Assembly (NCBI GenBank): GCA_963922875.1
Contig: CAWUJH010000006.1
Coordinates: 124,001 to 188,000 of the forward strand
Length of the DNA stretch: 64,000 bases
Origin: Ketobacter sp963922875
GTDB lineage: Bacteria; Pseudomonadota; Gammaproteobacteria; Pseudomonadales; Ketobacteraceae
Direction of reading: 5' to 3'
Shown: in pieces, positions 43,076 to 52,191 of the stretch
How the letters are laid out: the number at the start of each line of letters is the position of its first letter
How positions within the stretch are numbered: the first letter of the stretch is position 1
The notes under the pieces: model-generated
Databases searched by the model: none
Seen by the model: the letters and a program-made list of their open reading frames with translations, nothing else
What the model was told of the DNA's origin: nothing
Translations under genes and position numbers: made by a program

Positions 43076-45643
43076 ATGAAAAATAATCTGTTGATTCTCC
43101 TACTAACACTGTTGCTAACCGCCTGTGGTGGCAGTCAGGAAAATACGGCAAAGCAAGGCGTTGATCTGGATGCCAGCAGCGCTAGTGCACTATCGGTTTA
43201 CTCTGGGCCGGCGGCGGCAACGGACGACATCTTCAGCTTTCAAAACGCTTTCTATAACAAATTCCGGGCAAAAAACCGGTGCGGAAAATGCCATGTGCCA
43301 GGGGTTCAGAGCCCCTCGTTCGTGCGTGAAGATGATGTGAACCTGGCCTACAGCCAAGCGGTGTCCGTGGTGAATTTGTTGGATTGGTCAAGCTCTCGGT
43401 TATTAACGAAGGCGGCAACCGGCCATGGATGCTGGAGTACAAGTACCGCTATTTGTGTCACGGAAGTAGAGCGAGCAATAGATGCCTGGGTAAACGGTGC
43501 GGACGCTAGTGCCACAGAAATAGTATTATCCGCACCGAATATTGATCGGGCTATTACCGTGAGCAAACAGTTACCGGTGTCTGGTGCCAGCGATTACAGT
43601 TTTGCGGTTTCAAGTTTCGGCAGCACGGTCTATCCACTATTTGCCAATTACGGTTGTGATGGTTGCCACACAGCGGATGCGAGTACACCTCAGCAACCCT
43701 ATTTTGCCAGTGATGACTTAAACGAAGCATACGATGCTGCCAGAAGTAAAATTGATATTAATGATGGTGTTGCTGCACGTTCGCTGAATGATGCGCTGTC
43801 GCGATTTGTGGTGCGTCTGCGCAGCGAATTTCATAACTGTGGGGGTGATTGTAGCGTCAGAGCACAGGAAACCTTGACCGCCATACAAGCTTTGGAAGCG
43901 GCACTTTCCGATCCATTAGTGATACCCGCCAATTGGATTACCAGTGCGGCTCAAGTATTGGAAACTGATGGCATCCCTGCCAGTGGTGGTGGACGTATCG
44001 ATTCGGGTGCTATAGCACGTTGGGATTTCGCAGAAGGCTCCGGTAATTTGGCGGGCGATAGCAGTGGTGTTGAGCCTCAAATTCAATTACAGCTCGTAGG
44101 TAATGTCACCTGGGTGGGTGGCAACGGCGTCCAAATAGGTGCCGGTGGTCGAGTAATGGGGATGACCTCAACCAGTAAAAAAATAGCCGATGCTATTAAG
44201 GTGAGTGGTGCTTATTCTGTGGAAGCCTGGGTCGCCCCGGCGAATGTTACTCAAGAAGGGCCAGCCCGAATTATTGGTTATACCTCCAGTAATTCAGCTC
44301 GAAATTTTACGTTGGGTCAAACTTTATATAACTATGATTTCATGCACCGTAGCTCCACGACCGACGCCAATGGTGAAGCGACAATGTCTACTGCGGATGG
44401 CGATGAATTATTACAGGCAACGCTTCAGCATGTGGTGATAACCTTTGATCCAGTGAATGGTCGCCGAATTTATGTCAATGGCGTCGATTCCGGTGTGGTT
44501 GATTCCGTTGCTGGAGGGTCGCTCGGGGATTGGGATGATAGTTTTATTTTGGTCATGGGCAATGAAACCACTGGGGATTATCCCTGGGAAGGCATCATAC
44601 GCTTCGCTGCTATTTATGATCGAGCCTTAACAGAAACTGAAATACAAACTAATTTTGATGCTGGTGTTGGTGAGAAATATTTCCTGTTATTCAACGTTAC
44701 CAATTTAGTGAATATCAGCGACGATTTTTCCAGTTACATAGTTTTCGAAGTGAGTGTCTACGATAGCTACAGTTATTTGTTTAACAAACCCTTTCTGTAT
44801 CGCATTGTTAAAAGCACGGCAGCCAGTGATGCAGTACAAAGCAGTTTTTCCAATATCCCTTTAGCTGGAATGCGCATTGGTTTAAACGGCAAAGAGCCTA
44901 ATGTTGGACAAGCATTTGCCAACCTGGATACCACCTTGGATTCCTTTTTTTACACAGAGGAGAATGGCCAGGTGCTTTCCTCAATCGGCACTATTATTGC
45001 GTTGGAGTCTGGTTCGAATGCCGATGAATTTTTCTTAACATTCGAACGAATTGGGACGTCCAGTGATGTGAGAGTGCCAGCTACAGTAAGTCCTACTTTG
45101 CCTGCAGTCTCTGCCCAGGAACCCGCGATTGGGTTGCGTAACTTTGCAGAAGTGAATGCTACTATGTCCGTAATAACAGGCATTCCAGTTACCAATGTAG
45201 AAGTCGTTTCCACTTACACAACTATTCGCCAGCAATTGCCCAGCAACCCGGCCATTGAGGGCTTCTTGTCGGCGCAACAAATGGCGGTGGCGCAGCTGGC
45301 GATTGAGTATTGCAGTGAACTGGTGGCCAATACGGCATTGCGAGACAGCTTCTTCCCGGGTTTCGTGGCTAATTTCGGTCAAGGGTTGGCAACGGCATTC
45401 GATACCTTGGGTGAACGCAGTGCTGTGGTTGATCCCCTTTACACGCGAGTGGTTGGTGATGATTTACTCAGTCAGCCGGATGCGGCAGCCATGAAGTCGG
45501 AACTCGATAGTTTGATCCAGAATTTAGTGAGTAATCATCTCAATGATGGCAACGGCAGTAACGATGGTGCCACCGATACTCAAAACATTGTCAAAGCAAC
45601 CTGTGCGGCGGCACTGGGTTCAGCCGTTATGCTCATTCAGTAA
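43076..45643 (+). CDS. Diheme c-type lipoprotein with LamG-like domain
   Basis: From the ATG at 43076 (GAGGT five bases upstream) this is an 855-residue lipoprotein with lipobox LLLTAC. Two heme motifs lie in the N-terminal part: CGKCH (69-73) and CDGCH (194-198). Residues about 300-530 form a LamG/concanavalin-like sandwich (RWDFAEGSGNLAGDSSG, YSVEAWVAPANVT, IYDRALTETEI). The C-terminal third is unassigned. LamG domains often bind carbohydrate or other polymers, so a surface-exposed substrate-binding electron carrier is possible. It lies 21 bases after the mono-heme gene and 15 before the DUF1501-like gene. Confidence 0.83.
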   Translation: MKNNLLILLLTLLLTACGGSQENTAKQGVDLDASSASALSVYSGPAAATDDIFSFQNAFYNKFRAKNRCGKCHVPGVQSPSFVREDDVNLAYSQAVSVVNLLDWSSSRLLTKAATGHGCWSTSTAICVTEVERAIDAWVNGADASATEIVLSAPNIDRAITVSKQLPVSGASDYSFAVSSFGSTVYPLFANYGCDGCHTADASTPQQPYFASDDLNEAYDAARSKIDINDGVAARSLNDALSRFVVRLRSEFHNCGGDCSVRAQETLTAIQALEAALSDPLVIPANWITSAAQVLETDGIPASGGGRIDSGAIARWDFAEGSGNLAGDSSGVEPQIQLQLVGNVTWVGGNGVQIGAGGRVMGMTSTSKKIADAIKVSGAYSVEAWVAPANVTQEGPARIIGYTSSNSARNFTLGQTLYNYDFMHRSSTTDANGEATMSTADGDELLQATLQHVVITFDPVNGRRIYVNGVDSGVVDSVAGGSLGDWDDSFILVMGNETTGDYPWEGIIRFAAIYDRALTETEIQTNFDAGVGEKYFLLFNVTNLVNISDDFSSYIVFEVSVYDSYSYLFNKPFLYRIVKSTAASDAVQSSFSNIPLAGMRIGLNGKEPNVGQAFANLDTTLDSFFYTEENGQVLSSIGTIIALESGSNADEFFLTFERIGTSSDVRVPATVSPTLPAVSAQEPAIGLRNFAEVNATMSVITGIPVTNVEVVSTYTTIRQQLPSNPAIEGFLSAQQMAVAQLAIEYCSELVANTALRDSFFPGFVANFGQGLATAFDTLGERSAVVDPLYTRVVGDDLLSQPDAAAMKSELDSLIQNLVSNHLNDGNGSNDGATDTQNIVKATCAAALGSAVMLIQ

Positions 45644-45658
45644 GTCTTGGAGAACACC

Positions 45659-47221
45659 ATGAAAAAGCGATTCAATCCTTTAAACCCAGACTTGCCGCTA
45701 CTGTATTCTGATCATGGTCGGCCGCGTTCCCGTCGTGATTTTATTCGTCAGGGATTATTAACTGGCGCAGCAACGGCTTTGGGTCCGGGTGTTATGGGGC
45801 TGTTTGCCAATCCCAGAGCAGCGCAGGCGGCTCTGGCCAGTGATATTTCCACCTTGCGGGATCAGTGTGGCATTGCGGTGCAAGGTGCAGGCAAAGTGCC
45901 GTTTATCTGTTTTGATCTGGCGGGCGGGGCTAACATTGCGGGCTCCAATGTCCTGGTGGGTCAGCAGGGAGGCCAAGAGGATTTTCTCAGCACCTCCGGT
46001 TACAGCAAGATGGGATTGCCTGGCGATATGGTGCCCAGTGCACTGAATGCCAATACGGGATTAAGCGATTTTATTGATAATACTATGGGCTTGTTGTTCC
46101 ATTCTGATAGTGCTTTTGGCCGCGGTATCCGGGAAAAAGCTTCGGTTGCCGCCTTGTCAAAGGTGGATGGAGTGGTGATTCCCGCTCGTTCAGACAACGA
46201 TACCGGCAATAACCCGCATAACCCAATGTATGGTATCTGGCGGGCGGGAGCGGATGGTGAACTGCTCACCTTGGTGGGTTCACGCAGCTCTGACTCCGGT
46301 GGTAACTCCATGGCGCCGGCCTCCATGATGGATGCTTCGGTGCGGCCGACGAAAGTTGATCGACCCAGTGATGTCACGGGCTTAGTGGATACTGGCAAGT
46401 TAGTGGCCACTCTGGATCAGGGCGACGTGGTTAATGTTATGGAGTCTATCGTTCGTATCAGTGAACAGAAAATGGCGAATCAGGATACTCAAGTCGGTGT
46501 TACTCGAGATGAAGTTATCCGCGATCTGGTGCGTTGTGGCTATGTAAAAAGTGCGGACCTTGCGGATCGATATGGAGATCCGTCAACCCTTAATCCAGAA
46601 GCGGATCCAGACATCGTGGGTGGTTCCGGTATCTTTTCAAGCACGGAAATGAGTGACGGTGAGTTTCGTAAAACGGCTTCGGTCATGAAGCTAGTAGTCA
46701 ATGGTTACTCCGGAGCAGGTACGATTACCATGGGTGGCTTTGATTACCATACGGGGGATCGAGCCACCGGCGAAGTGCGTGATTTGCGCGCTGGCCGTTG
46801 CATGGGAGCTTGTATTGAGTACGCCCATCGAATGGGTATGCCCCTTATGCTCTACGTTTTCAGTGATGGATCAGTGGCGAGTAACGGGATGGTGGATAAT
46901 TCGGCCAATGGCCGTGGTAAAGGCGTATGGACTGGCGATAACTCCTCCACAGCGGCTTCATTCGTTTTGGTTTACAACCCGAACGGAGTTGTTGGCTTGA
47001 GAATTCCCGGGCGGCAAATAGGTTGGTTCAGTGCTGATGGTTCAGTGAATACCGGGTCAAGTGTGGCAGCGAATAACCCTAACTTGTTAGTGGAAACGGT
47101 AGTGCTGAATTACATGGCGCTGCATGGCGAGCAAAATAATTTCAGTACGCTATTCCCAAATCATGGCTTGGGAAGTGCCACCAGTCGCGATCAACTGGTG
47201 GCGTTCGATGCCTTGAGTTAG
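45659..47221 (+). CDS. Tat-exported DUF1501-like protein
   Basis: From the ATG at 45659 (GGAG seven bases upstream) this is a 520-residue protein with a twin-arginine signal SRRDFIRQG at residues 24-32. The body resembles DUF1501, an alkaline-phosphatase/sulfatase-fold family: FICFDLAGGANIAGSN, and TITMGGFDYHTG late in the chain. Tat export implies folding, or metal loading, in the cytoplasm. No heme motif is present. It ends the exported set and overlaps the convergent nitrate ATPase gene by 4 bases. Substrate unknown. Confidence 0.85.
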   Translation: MKKRFNPLNPDLPLLYSDHGRPRSRRDFIRQGLLTGAATALGPGVMGLFANPRAAQAALASDISTLRDQCGIAVQGAGKVPFICFDLAGGANIAGSNVLVGQQGGQEDFLSTSGYSKMGLPGDMVPSALNANTGLSDFIDNTMGLLFHSDSAFGRGIREKASVAALSKVDGVVIPARSDNDTGNNPHNPMYGIWRAGADGELLTLVGSRSSDSGGNSMAPASMMDASVRPTKVDRPSDVTGLVDTGKLVATLDQGDVVNVMESIVRISEQKMANQDTQVGVTRDEVIRDLVRCGYVKSADLADRYGDPSTLNPEADPDIVGGSGIFSSTEMSDGEFRKTASVMKLVVNGYSGAGTITMGGFDYHTGDRATGEVRDLRAGRCMGACIEYAHRMGMPLMLYVFSDGSVASNGMVDNSANGRGKGVWTGDNSSTAASFVLVYNPNGVVGLRIPGRQIGWFSADGSVNTGSSVAANNPNLLVETVVLNYMALHGEQNNFSTLFPNHGLGSATSRDQLVAFDALS

Positions 47222-48012
47222 GCCGCGTTGGGATTGGTGTGGCGCTCATGGAGGAAGCGTAAGACTTCGGCGCGGAAGTGGTTGTATTTGGCGTCGTCAG
47301 CCAGCTCCAGGCGATGGCGGGGGCGTGGTAAGTCGATTTCGAGAATCTCGCCAACACGAGCGGCGGGGCCATTGGTCATCATAACGATGCGATCCGACAA
47401 CAAAACGGCTTCGTCAACATCATGAGTGATCATAATCACGGTATTATTCAAATCCGCCTGTATTTCCATTACCGAATCTTGCAAGTGCGCTCTAGTCAGA
47501 GCATCCAGGGCGCCGAAGGGTTCATCCATCAATAATACCTTGGGTTTCATGGCCAGGGCACGGGCAATACCGACTCGCTGCTTCATGCCGCCGGAAATTT
47601 CTCCAGGGCGTTTAAACATGGCATGATCCATATGCACCAATTTCAGATTATGGCGAATCCACTCGTCCATTTCTTTTTTGGACATGGATTTTTTAAACAC
47701 TTGCTTAACCGCCAATTCAACGTTTTGGTAGGCGGTTAACCAGGGTAATAATGAATGATTTTGGAAAACCACTGCTCGTTCCGGACCCGGTTCATTCACT
47801 TCTTTGCCATCGAGAAGCACGGTGCCCTGACTTGCCACCAGCAAGCCTGCAACGATGTTCAGTACCGTGGATTTTCCGCAACCGGAATGACCAATCAGAG
47901 AAACAAACTCACCCTTTTGAATGGATAGTGAGACGTCGTCTAAGGCTTTGAAGACACCATTTGGTGTTGCAAAGTCCATGTGTACTTGCTCTATTGTTAA
48001 ATAGCCTCGCAT
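47218..48012 (-). CDS. nrtD: Nitrate-type ABC transporter ATP-binding protein
   Basis: This 264-residue ATPase has Walker A GHSGCGKST, signature ISGGMKQR, Walker B VLLMDEPF and switch histidine ITHDVDEA. It is closest to the NrtD/CmpD/TauB-SsuB group. It follows the permease gene by 21 bases. The NrtC-type regulatory extension is absent. With the NrtA/NrtB-type partners it should import nitrate, although cyanate, bicarbonate or another anion cannot be excluded. Confidence 0.92.
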   Translation of the reverse strand: MRGYLTIEQVHMDFATPNGVFKALDDVSLSIQKGEFVSLIGHSGCGKSTVLNIVAGLLVASQGTVLLDGKEVNEPGPERAVVFQNHSLLPWLTAYQNVELAVKQVFKKSMSKKEMDEWIRHNLKLVHMDHAMFKRPGEISGGMKQRVGIARALAMKPKVLLMDEPFGALDALTRAHLQDSVMEIQADLNNTVIMITHDVDEAVLLSDRIVMMTNGPAARVGEILEIDLPRPRHRLELADDAKYNHFRAEVLRFLHERHTNPNAA

Positions 48013-48033
48013 AAAAAATTCCTCTTGCTGCTT

Positions 48034-49056
48034 TTAGCGCACAACGGCGTCTTTGTCCCAGGAAAATGTTTTCTGAAGCATCAGCATTACCCTGTCTAGC
48101 AGAAATCCAATAAAGCCGATGGTAAGAACGGCCACTAATATTCGGCCTAGCGACTGTGAGCTTCCATTTTGGAATTCATCCCAAACAAATTTTCCTAAAC
48201 CCGGATTCTGAGCGAGCATTTCTGCAGCAATAAGCACCATCCAACCAACGCCCAGAGATAAACGCAGACCAGTAAAAATCATGGGAATAGAGAAGGGCAG
48301 AACAATCTTGATAATGTTGGTATACCAGTTCAGGCGTAGCACTTTACTGACATTGGTGAGATCGCTGGTAATGGAGGAAACACCCACTGTGGTATTAATT
48401 AGAGTTGGCCATAGGCAGCAGAGGGTTACTGTAATTGCCGAGTTAACAAAAGACTTGTCAAACAGCGGGTCATCGCTGACATAAACCGCGCTGACGACGA
48501 TAGTGACAATGGGCAGCCATGCTAACGGCGAAACCGGTTTGAATAATTGAATAATAGGGTTCATGGCAGAATACATTGTACTGCTTAATCCGCACAGTAT
48601 ACCTATTGGAATGGCGATAGCACTGGCCAATATGAAGCCGGTGAATACAGTATATAAACTGGTAAAAATCTGGTCGATATAAGTAGCCTTGCCAGTGTAG
48701 TCACGAATTTTTACTTCAGCGTTTGGGTTTTGCGCTAGTTTTTTTGCATTGCGTTCTTCCTGGCGTTCATAGAAGGCCTGTTCTTTTGCTCGCTCTGCTT
48801 TGTGTTCTTCCCACAATCCAATGGCTTGTTCTGCAACCGCTACTGGGCCGGGAAGCTTACCCAAACTGGTTTCAACCTGGGTGGCGGACATATGCCACAG
48901 CCCCAAAAATATAGCAAAAGAAAACAGAGGAACGCCCAACGTTCTGATCAGGCTTTCGAACTGTACTTTCGGGTTTTGTAAGGTGATTAATTTCATAATT
49001 GATACCAACCACGAAAAACCAATTGACTCGAACAAGTTCATTACTTTTGTGGTCAT
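48034..49056 (-). CDS. nrtB: Nitrate-type ABC transporter permease
   Basis: This 340-residue inner-membrane protein has a long N-terminal part (about 140 residues including an Ala/Glu/Lys-rich charged stretch, KAERAKEQAFYERQEERNAK) and then a BPD-transport permease domain with about six helices and the EAA-type loop LRLSLGVGWMVLIAAEML. The extended N-terminus is typical of NrtB/CmpB from marine proteobacteria. AGGAG precedes the start. Confidence 0.92.
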   Translation of the reverse strand: MTTKVMNLFESIGFSWLVSIMKLITLQNPKVQFESLIRTLGVPLFSFAIFLGLWHMSATQVETSLGKLPGPVAVAEQAIGLWEEHKAERAKEQAFYERQEERNAKKLAQNPNAEVKIRDYTGKATYIDQIFTSLYTVFTGFILASAIAIPIGILCGLSSTMYSAMNPIIQLFKPVSPLAWLPIVTIVVSAVYVSDDPLFDKSFVNSAITVTLCCLWPTLINTTVGVSSITSDLTNVSKVLRLNWYTNIIKIVLPFSIPMIFTGLRLSLGVGWMVLIAAEMLAQNPGLGKFVWDEFQNGSSQSLGRILVAVLTIGFIGFLLDRVMLMLQKTFSWDKDAVVR

Positions 49057-49075
49057 TATGCAACTCCTGGGTTGA

Positions 49076-49110
49076 GGTAATGGTGCAACTGAGGGGCTTG
49101 CACCATTACC
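49076..49110 (-). other. Intercistronic hairpin between nrtA and nrtB
   Basis: GGTAATGGTGCAA at 49076-49088 pairs perfectly with TTGCACCATTACC at 49098-49110 (13 bp, 9-base loop). No U-run follows, so it is probably an mRNA-stabilising or processing hairpin that keeps the binding-protein transcript more abundant than the permease transcript. Confidence 0.7.
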
Positions 49111-49119
49111 AGGTAGTGA

Positions 49120-50517
49120 CTAGAGTTTGTCTTTCTCTTTCAATCCAATGGGAAACTTGGCTAAGTATTCGTTGGGCTTGGTGCCATCGTAAGTAATACC
49201 GTCAATGAATTCAGTTTGTGGTGGCTTAAATCCGCTTTCACCGTCCGCTGGAAAATCAGAGGCTTTCATTTTACCTTCGGCAACAAGCAACTTTGCTGCT
49301 TTCATGTAGATGTCGGGACGGTAGACTTTCTTCGCTGTTTCCATGTACCACTCATCAGATTTATGCTCAGCTATTTGTCCCCAACGGCGCATTTGCGAGA
49401 GATACCAAATAGCATCGCTGTAGTAGGGATAGGTGGCGTTGTAGCGGAAAAACACATTAAAGTCTGGCAGCGATCGTTTGTCGCCTTTCTCGTATTCGAA
49501 TGTTCCTGTCATGCTGTTGGCAATAACTTCGTAGTCGGCACCTACGTAGTTTGGTTGCGACAGTATTTTTACGGCCTCTTTGCGGTTCTTGTTGTTGTCT
49601 TCATCCAGCCATTTGGCGGCCCGAATCAGTGCTTTAACCACTGCAAGGTGAGTGTTGGGGTATTTGTCAGCCCAGTCTTTACTAACACCGAATACTTTTT
49701 CCGGATTGTTCTTCCAGATTTCGTAGTCAGTAATAACGGGTACACCAATGCCTTTGAATACAGCTTGCTGATTCCATGGCTCCCCTACACAATAGCCATA
49801 AATGGTGCCAGCTTCCAAGGTGGACGGCATTTGCGGTGGCGGGGTTACAGACAGCAGGGCATCCGCTTGTATGGTGCCAGAAGTGTCGCCTTTGTGGGGC
49901 GCATAATAGCCTGGGTTAATACCCCCGGCGGCTAGCCAGTAACGTAGCTCGTAGTTATGGGTAGATACCGGAAACACCATGCCCATTTTAAAGGGTTTGC
50001 CTTCGGCTTTGAATTTGTCCACAACGGGTTTCAATGCATCCGCTTTAATGGGATGTACCGGTTTGCCGTTTTCCATTGGAATATTCTTTTTCATTTCTTT
50101 CCAGACATCGTTGGAAACGGTAATTCCATTGCCATTAAGATCCATGCTGAAAGCGGTAATGATATGAGCTTGAGTTCCAAAGCCAATGGTGGCGCCAAGT
50201 GGTTGACCCGCTAGCATATGAGCGCCGTCCAGCTCACCTGTGATCACCCGGTCTAACAGTATTTTCCAGTTAGCCTGAGCTTCAAGGGTGACATAGAGTC
50301 CTTCGTCTTCGAAAAAGCGCTTTTCGTAGGCAACAGCAAGTGGCGCCATGTCGGTCAATTTAATGAAGCCAAATTTCAGGTCTTCTTTTTCAAGATCCAG
50401 TTCTTTCGCCATAACTGGCGCGGTAAATAGACTGCCAGCGGCAACCCCAATTAATAAATTTTGGGCAATTTTTTTAAATGAAAATTTGCCCTGTTCGCTA
50501 AGTTTTTTGTGCTTCAT
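49120..50517 (-). CDS. nrtA: Nitrate-type periplasmic substrate-binding protein NrtA
   Basis: This 465-residue protein has a signal peptide (IAQNLLIGVAAGSLFTAPVMA) and the NrtA/CmpA-type binding fold: FGFIKLTDMAPLAVAYEKRF, FGTQAHIITAF, MVFPVSTHNYELRYWLAAGG and YCVGEPWNQQAV. The Trp/Gln/Lys pattern suits oxyanion binding. It is the first gene of the nrtABD operon; the promoter region carries sigma-54 and NtrC-like sites. Confidence 0.94.
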   Translation of the reverse strand: MKHKKLSEQGKFSFKKIAQNLLIGVAAGSLFTAPVMAKELDLEKEDLKFGFIKLTDMAPLAVAYEKRFFEDEGLYVTLEAQANWKILLDRVITGELDGAHMLAGQPLGATIGFGTQAHIITAFSMDLNGNGITVSNDVWKEMKKNIPMENGKPVHPIKADALKPVVDKFKAEGKPFKMGMVFPVSTHNYELRYWLAAGGINPGYYAPHKGDTSGTIQADALLSVTPPPQMPSTLEAGTIYGYCVGEPWNQQAVFKGIGVPVITDYEIWKNNPEKVFGVSKDWADKYPNTHLAVVKALIRAAKWLDEDNNKNRKEAVKILSQPNYVGADYEVIANSMTGTFEYEKGDKRSLPDFNVFFRYNATYPYYSDAIWYLSQMRRWGQIAEHKSDEWYMETAKKVYRPDIYMKAAKLLVAEGKMKASDFPADGESGFKPPQTEFIDGITYDGTKPNEYLAKFPIGLKEKDKL

Positions 50518-50577
50518 TGTTCACTCCACAGTTACAACGGTCCAATTAAATTACTGAAGCTTCTAGTCACTGAGGGA

Positions 50578-50594
50578 ATCAACTTGTGTGCCAA
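50578..50594 (-). promoter_or_regulatory. Sigma-54-like promoter of nrtA
   Basis: The minus strand reads TTGGCACACAAGTTGAT: a perfect -24 box and a -12 box TTGAT with one deviation from TTGCW (the C). The predicted start near 50566 gives a leader of about 50 bases. Confidence 0.5.
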
Positions 50595-50677
50595 GTTTAG
50601 GAATAATTGCGTTAGGCAGGATTCAGTTACTGATATTAAGGCATCTCTCTGTTAAACCGATTAATATTTGCAAAAAT

Positions 50678-50692
50678 GAACCAATGTGGTTC
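50678..50692. promoter_or_regulatory. 15-bp dyad upstream of nrtA
   Basis: GAACCA-ATG-TGGTTC is a perfect dyad, flanked by ATTTGC (50666-50671) and GCAAAT (50693-50698). It is a likely protein-binding site between the NtrC-like sites and the sigma-54-like promoter; the protein is unknown. Confidence 0.45.
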
Positions 50693-50708
50693 GCAAATCT
50701 TTATGGAT

Positions 50709-50754
50709 CGCACAAAAATGTTGCTGATATTTTGGCTGGCACGGGTTTGGTGCG
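50709..50754. promoter_or_regulatory. Tandem NtrC-like binding sites upstream of nrtA
   Basis: GGCACG-GGTTT-GGTGCG at 50738-50754 matches the NtrC consensus TGCACC-N5-GGTGCA at 9 of 12 positions. A weaker copy, CGCACA-AAAAT-GTTGCT, lies at 50709-50725, 29 bp away centre to centre. They lie about 145 to 190 bases upstream of the predicted nrtA start. The rest of the 337-base gap to the Rieske gene holds nothing I can support. Confidence 0.55.
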
Positions 50755-50854
50755 ATTCAAAATCGAGCCAAAATAAGGCCATTTCAGAAAAATACGCACC
50801 AAGTATGGTCGATATGTTGCTGTCGGTTGGGAGAATCTCATTGAAGCCGTTCTG

Positions 50855-51166
50855 CTAAATTAAGATTTTGCCATCTTTTAGTTCAAAGGAAACGGGTTCC
50901 AGAGACTTTCCGTGGCAGGGACCTGCGACACAGAATCCACTTTCAATTTCGAATAATGCGCCATGATTGGCGCATTGAATAAATTGTTTATCAGTATCAA
51001 GAAACTCATCGGGCTGAAATTCGAGGGGAATGCCAATGTGGGGACAGGAATTGACATACACAAAGAACGCGCCGTCTTTGTGAACAACTACCAGGTTGCG
51101 GCCATTGAACTCAAAGCCTTGTGCTGAGTCAGGTTGGAAATCATCTGTAGAGCAAAGAATAGGCAA
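50855..51166 (-). CDS. Small Rieske [2Fe-2S] protein
   Basis: This 103-residue soluble protein has both halves of the Rieske site: CPH at 41-43 and CANH at 65-68, with the expected spacing and the following GALFEIESGFCVAGPCHG. There is no signal peptide or membrane helix, so it is cytoplasmic. It resembles the small ferredoxin-like Rieske proteins (NirD-related or stand-alone electron carriers). Its position between nrtA and the cNMP-domain gene suggests a link with nitrate assimilation, but no reductase gene is in view. Confidence 0.92.
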   Translation of the reverse strand: MPILCSTDDFQPDSAQGFEFNGRNLVVVHKDGAFFVYVNSCPHIGIPLEFQPDEFLDTDKQFIQCANHGALFEIESGFCVAGPCHGKSLEPVSFELKDGKILI

Positions 51167-51283
51167 GGCTGTCTCCTGTCTATTAATCTTAGGGAAAAGG
51201 GTAGTGGTTATAAATGATAATTATTTTTATTTCGCATGTGTTGATTAACGATTCAGTGAATTTGCCAGCCACCCGGTTTCAAG

Positions 51284-52075
51284 TCAATTTGAAGCGCTCG
51301 CGGCGACTTGTTCATTTAGGGCGACAATTTGCCGTGCCATGTTCTCCAGCAAACTAAGGCAAATGCGCGGGTGGGTTTGAATCATGGTTTCAAATTGATC
51401 TTTGGGTACCACCATAACCAGACAGTTCTGATCGGCGATGACACTGGCGGTACGTGGACTTTTGGTGAGCAAAGAGAGAGCGCCAAATATTTCGTCTTCA
51501 AGTACTTCTCCTACTTTAACTTCTTTGACGAAGACTTCGGCATGGCCTTCCACAATGGAATAAACCGTATCAGAATTCGAGCCTTCTTCAATTATGGTGT
51601 CGCCGGCTGCGAAATGTTTAAAGCCTAAGGCCTTGGTTTCCGTTGGTGTAATCAGTGCGCTCACTAATGTCGTTTGGCGATAATGCGTTGCAGCTAAGTA
51701 ATTTAGCCAAAGTTTGGAAAGCTTGGGGTCAGCCGTTATTTCCGTCCAGAATTGATTGCCATCATAGCACTTCAGCTCCACCGGAAAGTCCACGGCATAA
51801 CGCCCGGTCATGGCGGTGCCGGTGTTTTCCAGACCGAGCAGGTCGCCGAACTCGTAATGATACAGGGTCTTGCTGTCGTCTTTGTAGGCAATGGAGCCGG
51901 AAACTATCAGGCACAGTTTATTATGCCATTCAGCGGCGGCAAACAGATCATCTGTGGGTTGTGCCTCGCACAGCGTGGGGCGCAGTTTCAATGCGTCAAG
52001 GGCGTCCTGCAGAAGCTCTTTACAGTGTTCATTAGCCTGTTCAAATGCTTCCGAACTTATTGAATCTGTGAACAT
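51284..52075 (-). CDS. Cyclic-nucleotide-binding-domain protein without DNA-binding domain
   Basis: From the ATG at 52075 (AAGG upstream) this is a 263-residue protein; a GTG at 52132 is a less likely start. The C-terminal half is a clear cNMP-binding beta-barrel (TIIEEGSNSDTVYSIVEGHA, DEIFGALSLLTKSPRTASVIA), and the N-terminal half looks like a second, more degenerate copy (WHNKLCLIVSGSIAY, FGDLLGLENTGTAMTGRYAV). The usual Arg-Ser/Thr phosphate-binding pair is not fully kept (KSPRTASV is present). There is no helix-turn-helix, so it is not a CRP-type activator. Function unknown; it neighbours the nitrate uptake genes. Confidence 0.83.
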   Translation of the reverse strand: MFTDSISSEAFEQANEHCKELLQDALDALKLRPTLCEAQPTDDLFAAAEWHNKLCLIVSGSIAYKDDSKTLYHYEFGDLLGLENTGTAMTGRYAVDFPVELKCYDGNQFWTEITADPKLSKLWLNYLAATHYRQTTLVSALITPTETKALGFKHFAAGDTIIEEGSNSDTVYSIVEGHAEVFVKEVKVGEVLEDEIFGALSLLTKSPRTASVIADQNCLVMVVPKDQFETMIQTHPRICLSLLENMARQIVALNEQVAASASN

Positions 52076-52148
52076 AAAGAATGCCTTTTGATTGACATAA
52101 CCTAGCGCAAGGTCGTACTGACCTTTTACCACCTACAGCTATAAGTTT

Positions 52149-52172
52149 AGCCGAAGCTTTAAGGCTTCGGCT
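52149..52172 (-). terminator. Hairpin after the PfkB-family kinase gene
   Basis: AGCCGAAGC pairs with GCTTCGGCT over a 6-base loop, 20 bases after the kinase stop codon. The following minus-strand sequence AAACTTAT has no strong U-run, so termination would be weak. Confidence 0.5.
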
Positions 52173-52191
52173 GCAATTAAGTAAGCTTGGT

